64,000 nucleotides of DNA from Caulobacteraceae bacterium (GCA_947478785.1 CANJXI010000003.1:44369-108368); one strand, 5' to 3'. Positions 34,001 through 43,563 are shown, numbered from the stretch's first letter. Notes: generated by a model from the letters alone, not told the origin. A program made the numbers and translations.

Positions 34001-34927
34001 ATGGCAGTGACGCTTGCGGAAATCGTCGCGACGGTGGGCCAGGAGATGGCGGGGCGCCGCGGGGAAGGCGTCGTCGCCGACTACATCCCGCCCCTGGCCC
34101 GGGTGGATCCCCAGCGTTTCGGCCTGGCGGTCATCACCGTCGACGGCGAGACGGCCGAGTTCGGCGACGCCTGGCTGGCCTTCTCGATCCAGAGCATCTC
34201 CAAGGTCTTCACCCTCACCCTCGCCCTTGAGCGCATGGGCGAGGACCTGTGGAAGCGGGTGGGCCGGGAGCCCTCCGGCTCGCGCTTCAACTCGATCGTC
34301 CAGCTGGAGCAGGAACGGGGGATTCCCCGCAACCCGTTCATCAACGCCGGCGCCATCGTCGTCACCGACGCCCTGCTGGAAGGCCGCCCACCGGCCGCCG
34401 CCATCGAGGATATCCGCGACGTCATGCGCGGCCTCGCGGACACGGACTCCATCCAGATCGACGAGGAGGTGGCGGCTTCCGAGGCGGCGACCGGTTTCCG
34501 CAACATCAGCCTCGCCTACTTCATGCGCGGCTTCGGCAATGTGAAGAACGCGGTCGACGATGTGCTGAACGTCTATTTTCACCAGTGCGCGATTCGGATG
34601 AACTGCCGCCAGCTCGCCCGCGCCGGCCTCTTCCTGGCCAACGGCGGGGTCGATCCCCTGACCAGCGCCATCGTCACCACGTCCGCTCGGGCCAGGCGGA
34701 TCGAGGCGGTGATGATGACCTGCGGCCACTACGACGCCTCGGGCGAATTCGCCTTCAAGGTCGGCCTCCCGGGCAAGAGCGGCGTCGGCGGCGGCATCCT
34801 GGCCATCGTGCCGGGCCGCGCCGCCATCGCCGTCTGGTCGCCGGGGCTTGATCAGTCGGGCACATCCCTGGTCGGCGCGCTCGCCCTGGAGCGGCTGGTC
34901 TCCCTGGCCGGCTGGTCGGCGTTTTGA
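34001..34927 (+). CDS. glsA: Glutaminase
   Basis: A 308-residue serine-dependent glutaminase: [16 protein letters not shown] contains the active Ser-Ile-Ser-Lys, followed by [23 protein letters not shown] and [29 protein letters not shown]. It hydrolyses L-glutamine to glutamate and ammonia. Length equals typical bacterial GlsA. ATG at 34001 has a close CGGAG; the longer upstream frame is only a shadow of pyk. It converges with the Anbu gene, 5 bases apart. Confidence 0.94.
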   Translation: MAVTLAEIVATVGQEMAGRRGEGVVADYIPPLARVDPQRFGLAVITVDGETAEFGDAWLAFSIQSISKVFTLTLALERMGEDLWKRVGREPSGSRFNSIVQLEQERGIPRNPFINAGAIVVTDALLEGRPPAAAIEDIRDVMRGLADTDSIQIDEEVAASEAATGFRNISLAYFMRGFGNVKNAVDDVLNVYFHQCAIRMNCRQLARAGLFLANGGVDPLTSAIVTTSARARRIEAVMMTCGHYDASGEFAFKVGLPGKSGVGGGILAIVPGRAAIAVWSPGLDQSGTSLVGALALERLVSLAGWSAF

Positions 34928-34932
34928 GGGGT

Positions 34933-35676
34933 CTATAGCGTTCCGTTCTCCGCCTTGGGCGGCGGCGGCAGGCCCGCAACGACCTTGCTCAGGCCCGCGC
35001 CATAGTCGCGCCGAAGCTGCATCCAGTAGGCGTTGTCGTCCTCGATCGTCGCCAGGCCCTCGGTCGAGAAGCTGCCGGCCGCGTAGCGCAGGAGGTCGAT
35101 CGGCGGGCCGCAGGACAGGTTGGATCGGATGGTGGCGTCCATGGACAGCAGCGCCAGCTTGGCGGCGTCGTCCAGCGAGGTGTCCATGGTGAGCGTGCGG
35201 TCGAGGATCGGCTTGCCGTACTTGGTCTCGCCGATTTGCAGGAAGTTCGCCCGGCTGGAGGCCTCCACCACATTGCCAGCCGAATAGATCTGGAAGAGCC
35301 GGGGCGCCTCGCCCTTGATCTGCCCGCCGACCAGGAAGCTGCCGGAGGGATCGCCATAGGGTTTGACGTAGCTCCCGTCGCGGTCGACCACGCCGCGCAG
35401 GGTGTCGCCCACGATATTGGCGAGATCGAACATGGTCCGCGCCGCGTGCAGGTCGCGCGACGGCTGGCCCTGGCCGGCGGCCTCGCGAAGCTCGGTCACC
35501 ACGGCCTGGGTGGTGGCTAGGTTGCCCGCCGACAGGATGGAGATCACCCGGTCGCCGGGCACGGTGACCAGCGCCAGCTTGCGGGCCTTGGAGATCTGGT
35601 CGACGCCGGCGTTGGACCGGGAGTCCGCGGCCAGCATGAGCCCGGACTTCAGCAGAATACCGAGACAATAGGTCAA
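34933..35676 (-). CDS. Anbu (proteasome-homologue) peptidase
   Basis: A 247-residue proteasome-related N-terminal nucleophile hydrolase: TYCLGILLKSGLMLAADSRSN then GVDQISKARKLALV, with SFLVGGQIKGEAPRLFQIYSAGN further on. The chosen start is TTG at 35676, because GGGAG lies 8 bases upstream and it puts Thr directly after the initiator Met, as needed for the catalytic Thr1. A longer frame to 35733 would bury it. Anbu usually sits in a cluster with a transglutaminase-like, an alpha-E and an ATP-grasp gene; none is here. Unconnected to its neighbours by obvious function. Confidence 0.85.
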   Translation of the reverse strand: MTYCLGILLKSGLMLAADSRSNAGVDQISKARKLALVTVPGDRVISILSAGNLATTQAVVTELREAAGQGQPSRDLHAARTMFDLANIVGDTLRGVVDRDGSYVKPYGDPSGSFLVGGQIKGEAPRLFQIYSAGNVVEASSRANFLQIGETKYGKPILDRTLTMDTSLDDAAKLALLSMDATIRSNLSCGPPIDLLRYAAGSFSTEGLATIEDDNAYWMQLRRDYGAGLSKVVAGLPPPPKAENGTL

Positions 35677-35766
35677 GACGCTCGCTCCCGTTGGCTGCCG
35701 GTCGTTGGCGCCGGCCCCGTCCCACAAAGACACGGATCATGGGACAGATTGCAATGACCGTTCCGG

Positions 35767-37536
35767 TCAGCTGAAGCGGAAGGCGGTGTCCATCCTCGCC
35801 CGCACCGCGGTCATGTGGTCGAAGTATTGCGCGAAGCCGCCGTTGTAGTTGCCGTCCTGGCGCCGGTTGGCCTCGCCCTCGAAGTTGTAGTAGCCGGGGG
35901 TGCAGTCCTGGCTGCGGGTGGTCTTGCCCCGGTGTCGGATCACCTCCTGCACCCACCATTCCTCCGTGTCGGGCGTCACGTCGATGGTCTCATGACCGCG
36001 TTCGCGGGTGAACTTGATGCACTCGGCGATGTGGTCGCCCTGGGTCTGCAGCATGAAGGTCAGGTTGAACTGGAACGAGGCCTGGTAGCCGCCCATGATG
36101 AACAGGTTGGGGTAGCCCGCCGAATGCACGCCCAGCAGGGTCCGCATGCCGTCGGCGTATTTCTCGTTCAGCTCCAGGCCGCCCGCGCCGCGGATCTCGT
36201 TGTAGATGCCGGTCTTCTGCACCTCGAAACCCGTGGCGTAGATCAACAGGTCGAGGTCGTAGGTCCTGTCCTCGAACACCGGCCCGCGGGGGTGGATCTC
36301 GGTGATCCCCAGGCCGCGGGTGTCCACCAGATGCACGTTCGGCCGGTTGAAGGCCGGCAGGTAGTCGTCGTCGAAGCAGGGCCGCTTGCACATGTACATG
36401 TACCAGGGCTTCAGCGCCTCGGCGGTGGCCTTGTCCCGCACCACCTCGTCGATCCGCTGGTGGATGCGCATCATCTGCTCGATGTTGGCGTTCTCCTGGC
36501 GGCGGATCTTCTCCTCGCGGCTAAGCTTGGCGATCTCGGCCTGCTGCTCGGGTGTGAGCGCCCGGCCGCGCATGTTTTCGACGCGCCGCCGCGCCTGCCA
36601 GCCGGGCCCGAGCTTGGCCTTCCACTCCGGATCGGTCTCGACGTCGTTGCGCACGCCGACCGCCGAAGGGGTGCGCTGGAAGACGTAGAGCGCCCTGGCG
36701 GCCTTGCCGAGCTGGGGGACGATCTGCACCGCCGAGGCCCCGGTGCCGATGACGCCCACAACCTTGTCGGAAAGCTTGGCGAGGTCCGCGCCGGTATAGC
36801 CATAGTCCCACCGCGACGAGTGGAAGGACTTGCCGGCGAAGGTCTCCATGCCCGCGATCTTCGAAAGCTTCGGCTTGGAAAGGGTGCCGTTGGCCACCAC
36901 CACGAACTTGGCGGACAGGGTGTCTCCCCGGTCGGTGCGCAGCCGCCAGAGCCTGGCCGGCTCGTCCCAGGTGGTCGAGGTGACCGTGGTCGAGAACACC
37001 GCCAGGTCATAGAGGTCGTACTTGCGCGCGATCGCCTGGCAATGGGCGTAGATCTCAGGCCCGCGGGCGAAGTAGCGCTCGGGCACATGGCCCATCTCGT
37101 CCAGCAGCGGCAGGTAGTCGTAGGCCGAGACGTCGCAGGCCGCCCCGGGGTAGCGGTTCCAGTACCATGTCCCGCCCACGTCGGCGCCGCGCTCCACGAT
37201 GCGGATGCTCTCCACCCCCCTTTCGCGCAGCCGCGCGGCGGTCAGCAGGGCGGAGAAGCCGCCGCCGATGAACAGCACCTCGACGGTGTCCCCGATGGGC
37301 GCGCGGTCGGGCGGCGCATCGAGGTGCGGATCGATCTCATAGGCGGCGAGCGGCCCGGTGAGATCGGTGGTGAACTGTCCAGTGCCTTCGGGACGGTAGC
37401 GAAGCCGGAGGTCGCGCTCGCCCGCGAACCGCTGCTTGATCCCCTCGTAGAAGTCCTGCGGCTTGCCGGGTTCCTGCAGGGCTCCGATGGTCGTGGCGGG
37501 CGCATCGCGCTGGGCGGTCTTGATCGGTTCGGCCAT
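35767..37536 (-). CDS. Baeyer-Villiger (flavin) monooxygenase
   Basis: A 589-residue NADPH/FAD monooxygenase. First Rossmann motif IGGGFSA near 90-96, BVMO fingerprint FAGKSFHSSRW at 233-243 (FxGxxxHxxxW), second Rossmann GTGASA at 264-269, plus NRYPGAACDVSAYDY and a late RGPVFEDRTYDLDLLIYATGF. The N-terminal extension of about 85 residues is usual in steroid/cyclic ketone BVMOs. It inserts oxygen next to a ketone, giving an ester or lactone. It is 10 bases downstream of the GMC oxidoreductase, in one operon, suggesting alcohol to ketone to ester chemistry. Confidence 0.92.
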   Translation of the reverse strand: MAEPIKTAQRDAPATTIGALQEPGKPQDFYEGIKQRFAGERDLRLRYRPEGTGQFTTDLTGPLAAYEIDPHLDAPPDRAPIGDTVEVLFIGGGFSALLTAARLRERGVESIRIVERGADVGGTWYWNRYPGAACDVSAYDYLPLLDEMGHVPERYFARGPEIYAHCQAIARKYDLYDLAVFSTTVTSTTWDEPARLWRLRTDRGDTLSAKFVVVANGTLSKPKLSKIAGMETFAGKSFHSSRWDYGYTGADLAKLSDKVVGVIGTGASAVQIVPQLGKAARALYVFQRTPSAVGVRNDVETDPEWKAKLGPGWQARRRVENMRGRALTPEQQAEIAKLSREEKIRRQENANIEQMMRIHQRIDEVVRDKATAEALKPWYMYMCKRPCFDDDYLPAFNRPNVHLVDTRGLGITEIHPRGPVFEDRTYDLDLLIYATGFEVQKTGIYNEIRGAGGLELNEKYADGMRTLLGVHSAGYPNLFIMGGYQASFQFNLTFMLQTQGDHIAECIKFTRERGHETIDVTPDTEEWWVQEVIRHRGKTTRSQDCTPGYYNFEGEANRRQDGNYNGGFAQYFDHMTAVRARMDTAFRFS

Positions 37537-37546
37537 GGCGCAAGCT

Positions 37547-39139
37547 TCAGGCGCGCGCCGCTTCCCGAATGAGGGCCGCCCCCTTCTCGCCGATCATGAT
37601 CGAGGGCGCGTTGGTGTTGGCCGACGGCAGGACGGGCATGATCGAGGCGTCGGCCACGCGCAGGCCGGTGACGCCCCGCACCCGAAGCTGCGGGTCGACC
37701 ACGGAGGCCTCGTCGGCGCCCATCCGGCAGCTGCCCACGGGATGGAACCCCACCGAGGACTTGGCCCGGATCAGGTCGTCCCATTCGGCGTCGCTGATCT
37801 CCGGACGGGGCGGGAAGAGCGTGCCGGTGACGTGCTTGGCCAGCGGGGCGGCGTCGAAGATCTTGTTCACGATCTTCAGTCCCTCGCGCATCGCCACGAG
37901 GTCCTCGTAATGCTCGTACATCCGGTAGTCGATGACCGGCTTGTCGGTGGGATTGTTGCTGCGCAGCCGGATCTCGCCGCGCGCCCTGGGGAACATGTAG
38001 TTCACGCTCACGGTGACGCCGGACCTCTTGTTCATCCCGAGCTTCACCGGGTCGTTGCAGAAGGGTAGGAGCTGCAGCTTGATGTCGGGAACCTCCAGGT
38101 CCGGGCGCGACCGGAGGTGGGCCATGGCGTGCGCCGCCGCCGTCGACAGCATACCGCGCCGGAACAGGATGTAGTTCAGGCCCTCGGCGGCCAGCCGGAA
38201 CGGATTGCTGAAGTCGTTGTAGGTCGGGGTGTCCACCAGCCGGGAGTTGTGCATGCTCGGGTGTTCGTGGAGGTTGCGGCCGACGTTGACGCGGTCGGCC
38301 TTGACCTCGATGCCGTGGCTCTTCAGGTGCGCGCCTGGGCCGACGCCCGACCGCATCAGGATCGCCGGCGACTGCATGGAGCCCGCGCTGACCACCACTT
38401 CGCGGGCAACCTGGATCACGTGCTCCACGCCGTCCTGCTTGTAGGCCACGCCCGAGGCGCGGTTCCCGTCGAACAGCACCCGGTCGACGGTCACGCCGGT
38501 GATCACGCGCAGGTTCGGCCGTGACGAGGCGTCCTTGAGGTAGCTGGCCGCCGTGCTGCTGCGGCTGCCGTTGCGCTGGGTGGTCAGGTTGATGAAGGCG
38601 CCGTCGATGTCGCCGTTGCAGTAGTCCGGGACCCGGTTCATGCCCAGGTCGGCGCAGGCGTCGACGAAGGCGTTGGCCATCGGGTGGACGACGCGGAGCG
38701 GCGAGACGCCCAGGGGGCCGGTGCTCCCATGGGTCTGGGAGGGCTCGCCCGCGAACGTCTCGGCCCGCAGGAAATAGGGCATCACGTCGTTCCAGGCCCA
38801 GCCCTCGCAGCCGGCCTTGGCCCAGTCGTCATAGTCCTTCCGGGCGCCGCGGATATAGACCATGCCGTTGATCGCCGAGCCGCCGCCCAGCATCTTGCCG
38901 CCATGCCACAGGACCCGGCGGCCGCCCAGCGTGTCGTCGGGCTCGGTGCTGTAGAACCAGTTGAGTTCGGGATTGGCCACGTTGCGGGTCAGGCCGGCGG
39001 GCAGGTTCACCCAGAACCGGTCGCTGGAACCGCCGGCCTCCAGCAGGACGACGCGGGCGGCGGGATCCTCCGACAGGCGATTGGCCACCACGCATCCGGC
39101 GCTGCCGCCTCCGATGATCACATAGTCCGCGGATTCCAT
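37547..39139 (-). CDS. GMC-family FAD alcohol oxidoreductase
   Basis: A 530-residue GMC protein (choline dehydrogenase/alcohol oxidase type). ADP-binding motif YVIIGGGSAGCVVANRL, LEAGG, GGKMLGGGSAINGMVYIRG, GSMQSPAILMRSGVGP (GMC signature 2), and active His/Asn region SVGFHPVGSCRMG with NTNAPSIMIGEKGA. ATG at 39139 follows GGGGAGG; the longer upstream open frame is antisense to the hydantoinase gene. It oxidises a primary or secondary alcohol, perhaps making the ketone used by the neighbouring monooxygenase. Confidence 0.92.
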   Translation of the reverse strand: MESADYVIIGGGSAGCVVANRLSEDPAARVVLLEAGGSSDRFWVNLPAGLTRNVANPELNWFYSTEPDDTLGGRRVLWHGGKMLGGGSAINGMVYIRGARKDYDDWAKAGCEGWAWNDVMPYFLRAETFAGEPSQTHGSTGPLGVSPLRVVHPMANAFVDACADLGMNRVPDYCNGDIDGAFINLTTQRNGSRSSTAASYLKDASSRPNLRVITGVTVDRVLFDGNRASGVAYKQDGVEHVIQVAREVVVSAGSMQSPAILMRSGVGPGAHLKSHGIEVKADRVNVGRNLHEHPSMHNSRLVDTPTYNDFSNPFRLAAEGLNYILFRRGMLSTAAAHAMAHLRSRPDLEVPDIKLQLLPFCNDPVKLGMNKRSGVTVSVNYMFPRARGEIRLRSNNPTDKPVIDYRMYEHYEDLVAMREGLKIVNKIFDAAPLAKHVTGTLFPPRPEISDAEWDDLIRAKSSVGFHPVGSCRMGADEASVVDPQLRVRGVTGLRVADASIMPVLPSANTNAPSIMIGEKGAALIREAARA

Positions 39140-39346
39140 GGTCTTAGGTCCTCCCCAGCGTTCCGCGCGGCTCTTCGCCGGCCGCTCGTGATCCCTATTA
39201 AGCGGGCTGCGGTTTTTCGGAACAAGCGATTGTTGCGTCCATGGACCGCCCAGTCCAAAAAGCTGCGAGGTGCGGTGGCGGGCCTGTCTTGTCCGGGGCC
39301 GGCGCCTGCTGTCTCGTCGCGCGCTGCGACCGGCCGCCTGAAAAAA
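39140..39346. promoter_or_regulatory. Divergent control region between GMC and hydantoinase operons
   Basis: This 207-base region separates two divergent catabolic operons. It contains the inverted repeat AACAAGCGATTGTT (39221-39234, perfect 5-base arms) and GGAC...GTCC nearby (39243-39257). No regulator gene adjoins it, so a trans-acting regulator is inferred. No promoter hexamers can be assigned with confidence. Confidence 0.35.
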
Positions 39347-41431
39347 ATGAATGGGGAAACAGTGGCGGCTGGATTGTTGATCGGCGTTGACGTCGGCGGG
39401 ACCTTCACCGACGCGGTGATCATTTCGGGCGACCGCACCTGGCGGGCCAAGTCGCCCAGCACCTATCCGGAGGTGGGCCACGGCGTGCTCGCGGCCTGCC
39501 GGCTGGCGGCGGAAGCCTCGGGCCAGACGCTCGAGGCGCTCTTGCCGAACGTGCAGCGTTTCGGCCTGGGGACCACGGCGGTCACCAACGTCATCGCCAC
39601 GCGCGGCGGGCTTCGCGTCGGCCTGCTGACCACCGCCGGCTTCGAGGAGATGCTGCGCCTGGCCCGGGCCCGCGTGGCGCCGGTGGACGGCTGGAACGCG
39701 CACCTTCCCTCGCTGGTGGTGGAGGGCGGGGTCATCGGCCTGGAGGAGCGCATCGACCGCGACGGCGTCGTCCTGACGCCGCTTGATCCGGAGGCGGTGC
39801 GCGAGGCCGGGCGGCGCCTGGTGGAAGAACTGAAGGTCGACAGCATCGCGGTGTCGTTCCTCTGGTCGTTCGTCAACCCCAGCCACGAGGAACAGGCCAT
39901 CGCGGTCCTGCGCGAGACTTTTCCGGGGGTGATCGTCACGGGCGCCGCGGGACTGCGGCCGGTGATCCGGGAGTACGAGCGCACCACGCTGGCGGTGCTT
40001 AACGCCTATAGCTTCGGCGCCTACACGGGGATCGAGACCCTCGCCGACCAGTTGCGCCAGGCCGGCCTGAAGGCCCCCGTGCTGTTGTCGCATTCCGGCG
40101 GTGGCACGATCTCGGTGGGCGAGGCGCGCGAACAACCGGTGTGGCTCGCCGAATCCGGGCCGGCAGCGGGCGTGACGGCGGCGGCGGTGCTGGCGACCAT
40201 GTCCGGCGAGGCCAAGGCGCTGACCTGCGATCTCGGCGGCACCTCGTTCGACGTCTCGCACATCGACGCCGGCGCGCCGGCCCGGGTGCAGCGCGGCGAC
40301 CTGATGGGCATCTGGACCGCCCTGCCGCGCGTCGACGTGGAATCGGTGGGGGCCGGCGGCGGCTCCATCGCCTGGGTCGACGAGCGCGACATGCTGCGCA
40401 TCGGCCCGCGCTCGGCGGGCTCGTCGCCCGGGCCGGTCTGCTACGGGCGTGGCGGGGTCGAGCCGACGCTCACCGACGCCCTGCTGGTGCTGGGCTATAT
40501 CGATCCCGGCCGCTTCCTGGGCGGCCGCATGACCCTCGACCGGGCCGCCAGCGTGGCGGCCTGCGGGCGGATCGGCGCGCCGCTCGGCTACGACGCCGGG
40601 GAAACCGCCTGGGGCATCCGCGAGATCGCGCTCGCCGAGATGGGCAAGGCGGCCAGGACCCGGCTGGCGGTGCACGCGCTGTCGGCCACCGACCATCCGA
40701 TCGTCAGCTACGGCGGCTGCGGGTCGCTGTTCACCGGCGAGGTGGCGCGGTCCATCGGGGCGCCGCGCGTGCTGGTGGCGGAACTGGCCTCGGTGCTCTC
40801 GGCCTTCGGCGCGGCCACCATGGACGTCCGCCGCGAGCGTGTGCGCTCGATGCTGCGCAAGCTTCCCACCGAGCCCGCCGCCATCGACGAGCCGATGGCC
40901 CGGCTGCGCGAACAGGCCTGGCAGGACCTCGCCGCGGACGGGGTGCCCGAGGCGGACCGCACCGTGCTCTTCGAGGCCGACGTCCGCTTCGCCGGCCAGC
41001 GCTGGGAACTCGCCATGGCCCTGCCGGAGGCTCCGGCCGCGGGCGACGGCGGCGCTGAGATCGACGCCCTGTTCCGCCAGGAATACCTGCGCCGCTACGG
41101 TCCGGCGGCCACCGGCTCGTCCGGGGTCGTGGAGTTGGTGGCGCTACGGGCCATCGGCGTGGGCCGGGTCGGCGTCCCGGACCTGCTGCACGCCAACGCG
41201 AAGCCCTCCACCCTGCGGCCCGCCACGCCCGCCGGCTCGCGCCCGGTGCGGCTCGACCGGCTGGGGCCCTCGGCGGACGTTCCGATGTTCGACGGCGAAG
41301 CGCTGGCCCCAGGCGACGAGCTCACCGGTCCCGCCCTCGTCGACGGCGCCGACACCACCACATGGATACCGGTGGGCGCCCGGGCCTATGTGGACAATAA
41401 TCGCACCATCATCGTGGAGGTCGCCGCATGA
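39347..41431 (+). CDS. Hydantoinase/oxoprolinase family protein, subunit A (HyuA)
   Basis: A 694-residue HyuA-type protein: N-terminal DVGGTFTDAVI (phosphate-binding motif), FGLGTTAVTNVIATRGG, GLRPVIREYERTTLAVLNAY, SHSGGGTIS, ESGPAAGVTAAA, CDLGGTSFDVSHID, then VESVGAGGGSIAWVD. Relatives are ATP-dependent N-methylhydantoinases, 5-oxoprolinase and acetone/acetophenone carboxylases. Catabolic neighbours make a ketone-carboxylase or lactam role plausible. Start: ATG 39347 without a strong ribosome binding site; GTG 39362 is an alternative. The stop overlaps subunit B (ATGA). Confidence 0.9.
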   Translation: MNGETVAAGLLIGVDVGGTFTDAVIISGDRTWRAKSPSTYPEVGHGVLAACRLAAEASGQTLEALLPNVQRFGLGTTAVTNVIATRGGLRVGLLTTAGFEEMLRLARARVAPVDGWNAHLPSLVVEGGVIGLEERIDRDGVVLTPLDPEAVREAGRRLVEELKVDSIAVSFLWSFVNPSHEEQAIAVLRETFPGVIVTGAAGLRPVIREYERTTLAVLNAYSFGAYTGIETLADQLRQAGLKAPVLLSHSGGGTISVGEAREQPVWLAESGPAAGVTAAAVLATMSGEAKALTCDLGGTSFDVSHIDAGAPARVQRGDLMGIWTALPRVDVESVGAGGGSIAWVDERDMLRIGPRSAGSSPGPVCYGRGGVEPTLTDALLVLGYIDPGRFLGGRMTLDRAASVAACGRIGAPLGYDAGETAWGIREIALAEMGKAARTRLAVHALSATDHPIVSYGGCGSLFTGEVARSIGAPRVLVAELASVLSAFGAATMDVRRERVRSMLRKLPTEPAAIDEPMARLREQAWQDLAADGVPEADRTVLFEADVRFAGQRWELAMALPEAPAAGDGGAEIDALFRQEYLRRYGPAATGSSGVVELVALRAIGVGRVGVPDLLHANAKPSTLRPATPAGSRPVRLDRLGPSADVPMFDGEALAPGDELTGPALVDGADTTTWIPVGARAYVDNNRTIIVEVAA

Positions 41432-43563
41432 ACATCCACTCGCCGGGATCCAGGGTCGACCCGATCATGGCCGAGGTGCTGCGCACCCGGATGGAGGCGA
41501 TCGGCCAGGAGGCCGGCGCCGCCGTCGAGCAGACCGCGATCAGCCCGATCGTCACCGAGAGCCGGGACTATTCGGTGACCATCTGCGACGCCCGCGGCTA
41601 CCTGATCTCGGCCATGAGCGTGGCCGCCATGCACTTCGGCGCCGCCGCCCACGCGGTGCGCTCGACGCTAGCGCGCTATGGCGAGGACATCGCGCCGGGC
41701 GACCTCTTCATCGCCAACGATCCGCACAGCGGCGGCGGCCTGCATCCCCAGGACATCGTCGTCCAGCAGCCGGTGTTCGTGGGCGAGCGGCTGGTCGCCT
41801 GGGTGGCGCTGGCCGCGCACATGATGGACATGGGCGGCATGGTGCCGGGCTCCTCGGCGGTGCTGGCCACCGAATGCTACCAGGAGGCGTTGCGCCTGCC
41901 CCCCGTCCGTCTGATCCGCCGGGGCGTGGAGGTCAGCGACGTCTGGGACATCATCCGCACCAACATCCGCAGCGCCGCCCTGATCGAGATGGACATGCGC
42001 AGCCTGGTGATCGGCGCGCACGTGGCCGAGGCCAAGCTCGCCGCCCTGATCGGCGACACCGGCCCCGACGCCTTCGAGGCCGCCATGACCCTGCTCATCG
42101 AGACGTCGGAGCGGGTGCTGCGCGCCCGCATCGCCGATATCGAGGACGGGACCTACAGCGCCGTCGGCTGGGTCGAGTGGAACCAGGACCTCTTTCGCGT
42201 GCCCTGCGACCTGGTGGTCGACGGCGACCGGCTGATCTTCGACCTGCGCCAGGCGCCGCCCCAGGTGCCGCACTTCTTCAACTCCAAGGAATACATCATC
42301 CGGGCCTCCATGGCGCCGCTGATCCGGACGATCCTGGCGCCCGGCCTGCCGCTGAACCAGGCGGTCTACACCGTCACCGAGATCCTCTCGACGCCGGGCA
42401 CCCTGGTGGACTCCAGGCCGCCGGCCCCGATCGCGGCGGCCCACATGGACGCGGCCATCCCGGTGTCCGGGGCGGCGCTGCAGTGCCTGCAGCTGGCCAT
42501 CCACGCCTCGCCCAAGGCCTGGGGCCGGGAATACAACATGGGCCCGCCGGTCAGCGCCTACGCCACCGGCCGCTGGTCCTATGCGGGCCCCGACGGCAAT
42601 CGCCAGGCCTTCACGATCCTGGACGGTTCCTTCTGCGGCAGTCCCGCGGCCTGGGGCCGCGACGGGCTCGACCTGCACCGCAGCCTTGTCCCGTCGGGGA
42701 CCTCCCTGGAATACGCCGACATCGAGATCCTGGAGACCGCCTACCCGCTGCTGTTCCACCGGCGCGGCGCCCGCCGGGGCGGCCACGGCTATGGCGAGTT
42801 CCGCTCCGGCGCCGGCTGCGAGGAATCCTTCAGCCCGCACGGCATCGGCGAGGTGGTCGGCAACATGACCGGCGCCCGGGCCTGGCTGCCGCCCGAAGGC
42901 GGGGCGGGCGGACTGCCCGGCGCCACCAACCGCTTCCAGGTGACCCACGCCGACGGCGTCGTCGAGCCAGTCGACATGCGCGCGGTGGGCCTCAGCCTGA
43001 AGCCCGGCGACCGCTTCGATATCCTGTGCGCCAGCGGCGGCGGCTACGGCGATCCGCTGGACCGCCGTGCCGAGATGCTGCGCGGCGACCTGGACGACCG
43101 TCGCCTGGACCGGCCCACCGCCGAGCGGGTCTACGGCGCGGTCTTCAGTCCCGATGGCGGGATCGACGCCGAGGCCACGGAAAGGCGGCGCGAGGCGATC
43201 CGCCGCGAACGCCTCGCCCAGGCCGCCCCGCCCGCCACGCCGCCGCCGAACGAAGCGCCGGATCCCGCCGCGCCCGCCATGCCGATCTATCCCGGCGTCG
43301 CGCAGCGCGGCCGCCACGCGATCGCCGAGCGGTCCGGAGCGGTGCTCGCCGTCGCGCCGGACAACTGGCTGGCGGGCTGTCCCGTCATCGAGACCCTGGT
43401 GCACGAGGCCCAGGATGTGGTGATGCGCGTCTACCTCGACCCGCTCAGCGGCCGCAGCCTGCACGTCGACGTCGCCCGCCGCGGCGACACGCCCTCGATC
43501 GGCATACTGCCGCGACGCTGGACACAGGCCGCCACCACCGCGGCTGAGCCGCAGCCGGCGTAG
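41428..43563 (+). CDS. Hydantoinase B/oxoprolinase family protein, with C-terminal extra domain
   Basis: A 711-residue HyuB-type protein. Core (about 1-580): EQTAISPIVTESRDYSVTI, FIANDPHSGGGLHPQD, GSGYGDPLD-like GGGYGDPLD near 545-553. The last about 100 residues follow an Ala/Pro-rich linker and form a separate small domain (GVAQRGRHAIAERSGAVLAV, GCPVIETLV, VMRVYLDPLSGRSLHVDVARRG). Family length is usually about 500-580, so this looks like an added subunit fused to B. ATG 41428 overlaps HyuA, so the pair forms one enzyme. The gene precedes the TauD-like gene by 10 bases. Confidence 0.9.
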   Translation: MNIHSPGSRVDPIMAEVLRTRMEAIGQEAGAAVEQTAISPIVTESRDYSVTICDARGYLISAMSVAAMHFGAAAHAVRSTLARYGEDIAPGDLFIANDPHSGGGLHPQDIVVQQPVFVGERLVAWVALAAHMMDMGGMVPGSSAVLATECYQEALRLPPVRLIRRGVEVSDVWDIIRTNIRSAALIEMDMRSLVIGAHVAEAKLAALIGDTGPDAFEAAMTLLIETSERVLRARIADIEDGTYSAVGWVEWNQDLFRVPCDLVVDGDRLIFDLRQAPPQVPHFFNSKEYIIRASMAPLIRTILAPGLPLNQAVYTVTEILSTPGTLVDSRPPAPIAAAHMDAAIPVSGAALQCLQLAIHASPKAWGREYNMGPPVSAYATGRWSYAGPDGNRQAFTILDGSFCGSPAAWGRDGLDLHRSLVPSGTSLEYADIEILETAYPLLFHRRGARRGGHGYGEFRSGAGCEESFSPHGIGEVVGNMTGARAWLPPEGGAGGLPGATNRFQVTHADGVVEPVDMRAVGLSLKPGDRFDILCASGGGYGDPLDRRAEMLRGDLDDRRLDRPTAERVYGAVFSPDGGIDAEATERRREAIRRERLAQAAPPATPPPNEAPDPAAPAMPIYPGVAQRGRHAIAERSGAVLAVAPDNWLAGCPVIETLVHEAQDVVMRVYLDPLSGRSLHVDVARRGDTPSIGILPRRWTQAATTAAEPQPA

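Noticed and set aside
33008..34001. An upstream extension of the glutaminase frame
   Set aside because: It lies antisense to pyruvate kinase and lacks domain content; ATG 34001 gives the family length.
37547..40696. A continuous minus-strand frame extending the GMC gene upstream across the hydantoinase gene
   Set aside because: The extra part has no domain, and ATG 39139 gives the normal N-terminal FAD motif and a strong ribosome binding site.
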